A stretch of DNA of 64,000 nt from Pinus tabuliformis (lineage: Eukaryota; Streptophyta; Pinopsida; Pinales; Pinaceae). Location of the stretch: positions 365,277,750 through 365,341,749 of the forward strand of contig CM062814.1 of assembly GCA_031772625.1 (NCBI GenBank), given 5' to 3'. A model generated the notes under the pieces. The model saw only the letters and a program-made list of their open reading frames with translations, ran no database searches and was not told where the DNA came from. Positions 61,221-64,000 of the stretch are shown one piece after another; the first letter of the stretch is position 1; every line of letters begins with the position of its first letter. The position numbers were made by a program, and so were the translations under genes.

Positions 61221-62744
61221 ATGGAGCCCACCAACCAAGGAATTCCCCTTGGTGGAAATCTTAGTCCCTTCTCCTCTTGGGGAGATGTTGGTGCGCCCCA
61301 TATGGCCACATTGTCGCTTCCAGGACTGACAATTGGCTTGCCGGTCTGGCTCTTCTCAACCAATGTCATTCAGAACACCACTATTCCTAAACAGTCGAAT
61401 CAGTAGTTAGACCAGTCCAGAGTTACCCACCAACCTTCTACTTCCTCTAATTCTTACTCTCTCCCTTCCTCTTCGCTTGACGGAACTGGTAAAACTAAAA
61501 ACCAAGTTCCTAAGGAGAAGAAGGAAAAGAAGAAGAAAGAGAAGAAGAAGAAGGAGCCAAAAGCAACTGGGGGCAAACGAGTGTCATCTAACGAAAATCC
61601 ACACACAGCACTGACCAGGCCTAAATCGCCATGTGTCATCTGCAAGGGAGACCACTTTCAAAGAGATTGTCCTTGCATCCCTCGGATACTAAGGGACTGG
61701 TCTCCCCGTTTGCACAATCTGGTGTCATCAACCTCTGATAGCCATGTTGAAAGTACACCGTCAACTAGCGAAAGTGAAGTTCTAGGACAAAAGGGGAGAA
61801 CTAGACCTCCCTGTAGACTGTGCGAAGGCAACCATGCCCTCCACCGTTGTCCCTTCTTAGACGAGGCTAAAAGAGTCTTGGAAGATCGTCCGGTTTCACC
61901 ATTACGACTTCCTCCTGGATATAAAAAACTCTTGCCGAGTCCTTCGTTAGTTGAGAATCCAGCTGGCCCGCTCAAGTGGTCAGCTGAAGCGTCTATCATT
62001 GAGGATAAACCTACTGAATCCATACCAGACGAAAGTCAAAAGGTCGAGGCGGCAGTTGACCTGGTCTTGCCTTCAGAGGTATTATCTTCGAATGATGCAG
62101 TCACTGAAGAGGATAAGGATGACACCATCCAGATTCTTTTCATCAACACAGACTCCGACGAACACGGGGGCAATCCACCCATTCCTTTATCGCAGGAAGG
62201 AAGTTTGTCAGAGCAATATCCGGCCATCTACTCGGTCCCACCACCAAGCAACCTGGTTGTATCCTTCGACTGGAACCAACTAGGCAGACCCCGGTTTCCA
62301 GCAAGCATACCATTCCGAATTGTCGTCCAAATATACAGAATGGTCATGGCGGGCACCATCATTGATGAGGGGGCATCTGTGAGTATCCTTGCCTCTATTG
62401 CTTGGAAAGTGCTTGGTTCGCCATCGCTTTTGCCTGAAATGAGAAATCTGACAGGCTTCGATAAAGGAACCAGTCGACCTTTAGGGATCCTCCCCAATGT
62501 GCCTATCACAATGAAAGGGAAGACCGTTCAAATGAACGTGATGGTCATTCAAGGACCCTTGGATTATAACCTACTCCTTGGACGAGACTATATATATTGC
62601 ATGGGAGCCATCGTCTCCTCACTCTTTAGAGTAATGTGTTTTCTGCACGAAGGAAGAGTGGTCAAGCTCGTGGACCAACTTTCATTTCCCGGATCACGCA
62701 TCGCAAATAGTCATATACCATCCCTAAATGGTCTCTTCACGTAA
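61221..62744 (+). pseudogene. E3 gag-protease ORF without recognisable capsid
   Basis: A single frame of 507 codons is interrupted only by TAG at 61404-61406. The N-terminal ~60 residues have no recognised domain. A Lys/Glu-rich basic tract (residues ~95-120) follows. Then come two zinc knuckles of C-X2-C-X3-H-X4-C type at 61632-61670 (CVICKGDHFQRDC) and 61812-61850 (CRLCEGNHALHRC), an acidic linker, and a retropepsin with IIDEGASVSI (D-E-G-A at 62364) and LLLGRDY near 62571-62592. Only about 140 codons precede the first knuckle, too short for a Ty3 capsid. The frame ends TAA right after the protease domain, without entering RT. Protease residues look intact. The product would be a nucleocapsid-protease protein. 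Confidence 0.8.
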
Positions 62745-63528
62745 GAAATGTCTCAACCCACGGTCCGTCCTCCCAATGAGCGCGAGTGATTCAGAAGGAT
62801 ATGACTGGACCCCAGGGGGCATGCGTCCTGGTCTGCTTCGGCAGGAAAACTTTGGGTATAGGGTAGGTTTCCGCAGGAGAATATGACTAGTCTGTACCCC
62901 TTCCGTCTTGGAAGAGGGGTTATTCTAGAATAAGATTCTTTTGTCAAAGTTACGTGTTTGGCACTCGTTGTCACTCAACTTTGTCTATCTTGGTAGACAT
63001 CGCCGAGGAAGTGTTTTGTTTGCTGCGCAGATGAGACAATCTTTGGTAACCTGAAAGAGGTAGGCCTTTCCAGGTAAAACAAATGTTTTATCTTCAAATT
63101 GAGGGGTAACCTTGAAATCATACTTTATACCTGGGGGCATGCAAACCTTTTGGAGTGCAAGCAAAGAGCGGTTATTTATCTGTTTTTGGGGTTAGCCGTT
63201 TCCTAACTTGCATAAAGAAAGGATTCCGGAGCAAAGCTTTGTAAGGCGCAAGCTCCATAAAAAATGGCATCTTACATGAGACATTCTTATCATATGACTG
63301 GATAAACTCGAGCAGTTTTAGCACATATTTCATGCTCGTTAAAAAATAAACATAAGACCGAGCAGTGTTTTTCCGCGTTTAAGCTCGTTAAAAAATGAAC
63401 TACCCTCCGGTAAATAACCACCGTGAATGTAACATTATCAGCCATTAAAGCCTTGGTCGTGTTTGCACCATCACCTCCACTTTTCCATTGGCCGATCATT
63501 CACCTCCATATTGATTGTTTACCCATTT
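62745..63528 (+). other. E3 post-protease non-coding region, hairpin-rich
   Basis: No RT or other domain is seen. Local inverted repeats include CCCCTTCC/GGAAGAGGGG near 62897-62921, TGTCTA/TAGACA at 62982-62999, ACCTG..AAG/CTT..CAGGT near 63050-63076 and TAAAAC/GTTTTA at 63075-63090. Two CGAGC..GCTCG units (63309-63338 and 63359-63387), each with a weaker second stem, start the pattern that becomes regular after 63648. Confidence 0.5.
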
Positions 63529-63643
63529 TGAGGAACAGCTGCGAAGAGTGATTTCACTAGCCATCCTTGTGACACTGCCGTGATTGGAAAATTCCAACCC
63601 TTACCTGGAATCAGCTGCTACCCATTTTATCACTCGTTCCTCA
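63529..63643 (+). other. Nested long-range stems in E3 3' region
   Basis: TGAGGAAC (63529-63536) pairs with GTTCCTCA (63636-63643). GAGTGAT (63546-63552) pairs with ATCACTC (63629-63635), directly inside. TTGGAA/TTCCAA (63584-63597) makes a hairpin in the middle. Fifteen pairs in two adjacent stems across a 115-nt span suggest a folded RNA domain immediately before the pseudoknot array. Confidence 0.6.
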
Positions 63644-63647
63644 AAAG

Positions 63648-64000
63648 ACGAGTCTTCTTTAAGCTCTTTTCATCTGACTCGTAAAATATGAAAAGATTGC
63701 CGAGTTTTGGCCTTCCAGCTCGTTAAAGTGACCGGAAGTGCTATCCCTCCTCTAGATTTTAATCTTTTTGGACCTGAGGGATTATTGCACAAAAAGATCG
63801 AGCGCTTGTTTTGTTCAGCTCGTTAAAACTATCGAAAATTCATCCCTTCTGTATTATTTTATACTTTTTTGGACTTAAGGGATTAGATGACGAAAAAGGA
63901 ATTTCGGAGTTAACTTTACGTACCTTTTCAGACTCTCTAAAAATGAAAAGGACCGAGTTATCTTTGTCGTTAGACTCGTTAAAAACATTAATAGCGACAA
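63648..64000 (+). other. Array of seven candidate H-type pseudoknots
   Basis: Seven adjoining units begin at about 63648, 63701, 63743, 63799, 63842, 63906 and 63954. Each has stem 1 arms and stem 2 arms interleaved. Examples: ACGAGTC/GACTCGT with TCTTTTCAT/ATGAAAAGA; ATCCCTC/GAGGGAT with ATCTTTTTG/CAAAAAGAT; ATCCCTT/AAGGGAT with CTTTTTTG/CGAAAAAG; CGAGT/ACTCG with TTGTCG/CGACAA (ending at the window edge). Five of the units share a CTCG/CTCT..TAAA-like joint after stem 1; the two ATCCCTY units do not. Stem sequences vary between units while pairing is kept. The array probably continues past the window. Confidence 0.6.

Larger units (their letters stand above)
58018..64000 (+). mobile_element. 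E3: Ty3-type retrotransposon, 5' part (runs off window)
   Basis: A candidate LTR begins TGTTATAGACATT at 58018 and ends CCCAACAACA. It has a TATA box at 58486, AATAAA at 58687 and a long PBS match at 59497. The U5/PBS region is duplicated with an inverted copy in the middle. A 1.7-kb leader precedes a gag-protease ORF (61221-62744). At least 1.25 kb of non-coding, strongly structured sequence follows, with no RT. The 3' end is outside the window, so pol may or may not exist further on. Confidence 0.75.

Noticed and set aside
63648-64000. Hammerhead or other self-cleaving ribozyme
   Set aside because: I looked for CTGANGA...GAAA with a cleavage triplet and did not find the core; the paired arms fit interleaved stems instead.

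Overview
The window looks like intergenic DNA from a large, repeat-rich seed-plant genome. I found no intact host gene. It holds degraded Ty3/gypsy retrotransposons on both strands, a Copia fragment, a plant L1-type LINE with an RNase H domain, a CACTA-type DNA-transposon end, microsatellites and many local tandem duplications. The retroelement proteins look gymnosperm-like to me, most likely conifer, but that is recognition from memory and not a database result.

Layout. 1-3.7 kb: a small hairpin tandem repeat, a broken coiled-coil/G-patch gene (minus) and a (TA)n tract. 4.2-11.2 kb: E1, a decayed minus-strand Ty3 element (gag, RT, RNase H, long leader, initiator-tRNA-Met type PBS). 12.2-32.5 kb: E2, a structurally complete 20.3 kb plus-strand Ty3 element with a perfect 5-bp target duplication (CTAGG) and LTRs of 6,799 and 6,697 bp. 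32.5-45 kb: mostly featureless AT-rich DNA with one degraded coding relic, a CACTA end with subterminal repeats and a tRNA-like segment, and a Copia RT scrap. 45.3-50.7 kb: a decayed LINE. 50.7-58 kb: tandem duplications. 58.0-64.0 kb: E3, a plus-strand Ty3-type element running off the window, with a rearranged U5/PBS region, a gag-protease ORF lacking a recognisable capsid, and long, apparently structured non-coding regions.

Two things stand out. First, both E2 LTRs carry the same 1,196-codon reading frame (globular N-terminal half, coiled-coil C-terminal half). It lies upstream of the candidate LTR TATA box, so inside U3. In a genomic transcript only the 3' LTR copy would be present, after pol and after the polypurine tract. 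Comparing the two copies separates stops older than insertion (one shared TAG at codon 1126) from later ones, which are mostly CAG to TAG. E2 also has an RNase H-like domain between protease and RT in addition to the usual RT-linked RNase H. Second, the E3 non-coding regions hold a series of roughly 50-nt units. In each, two stems interleave as in an H-type pseudoknot, while the stem sequences change between units in compensating ways. One pair lies just upstream of the gag start and an array of seven fills the last 350 bases of the window.
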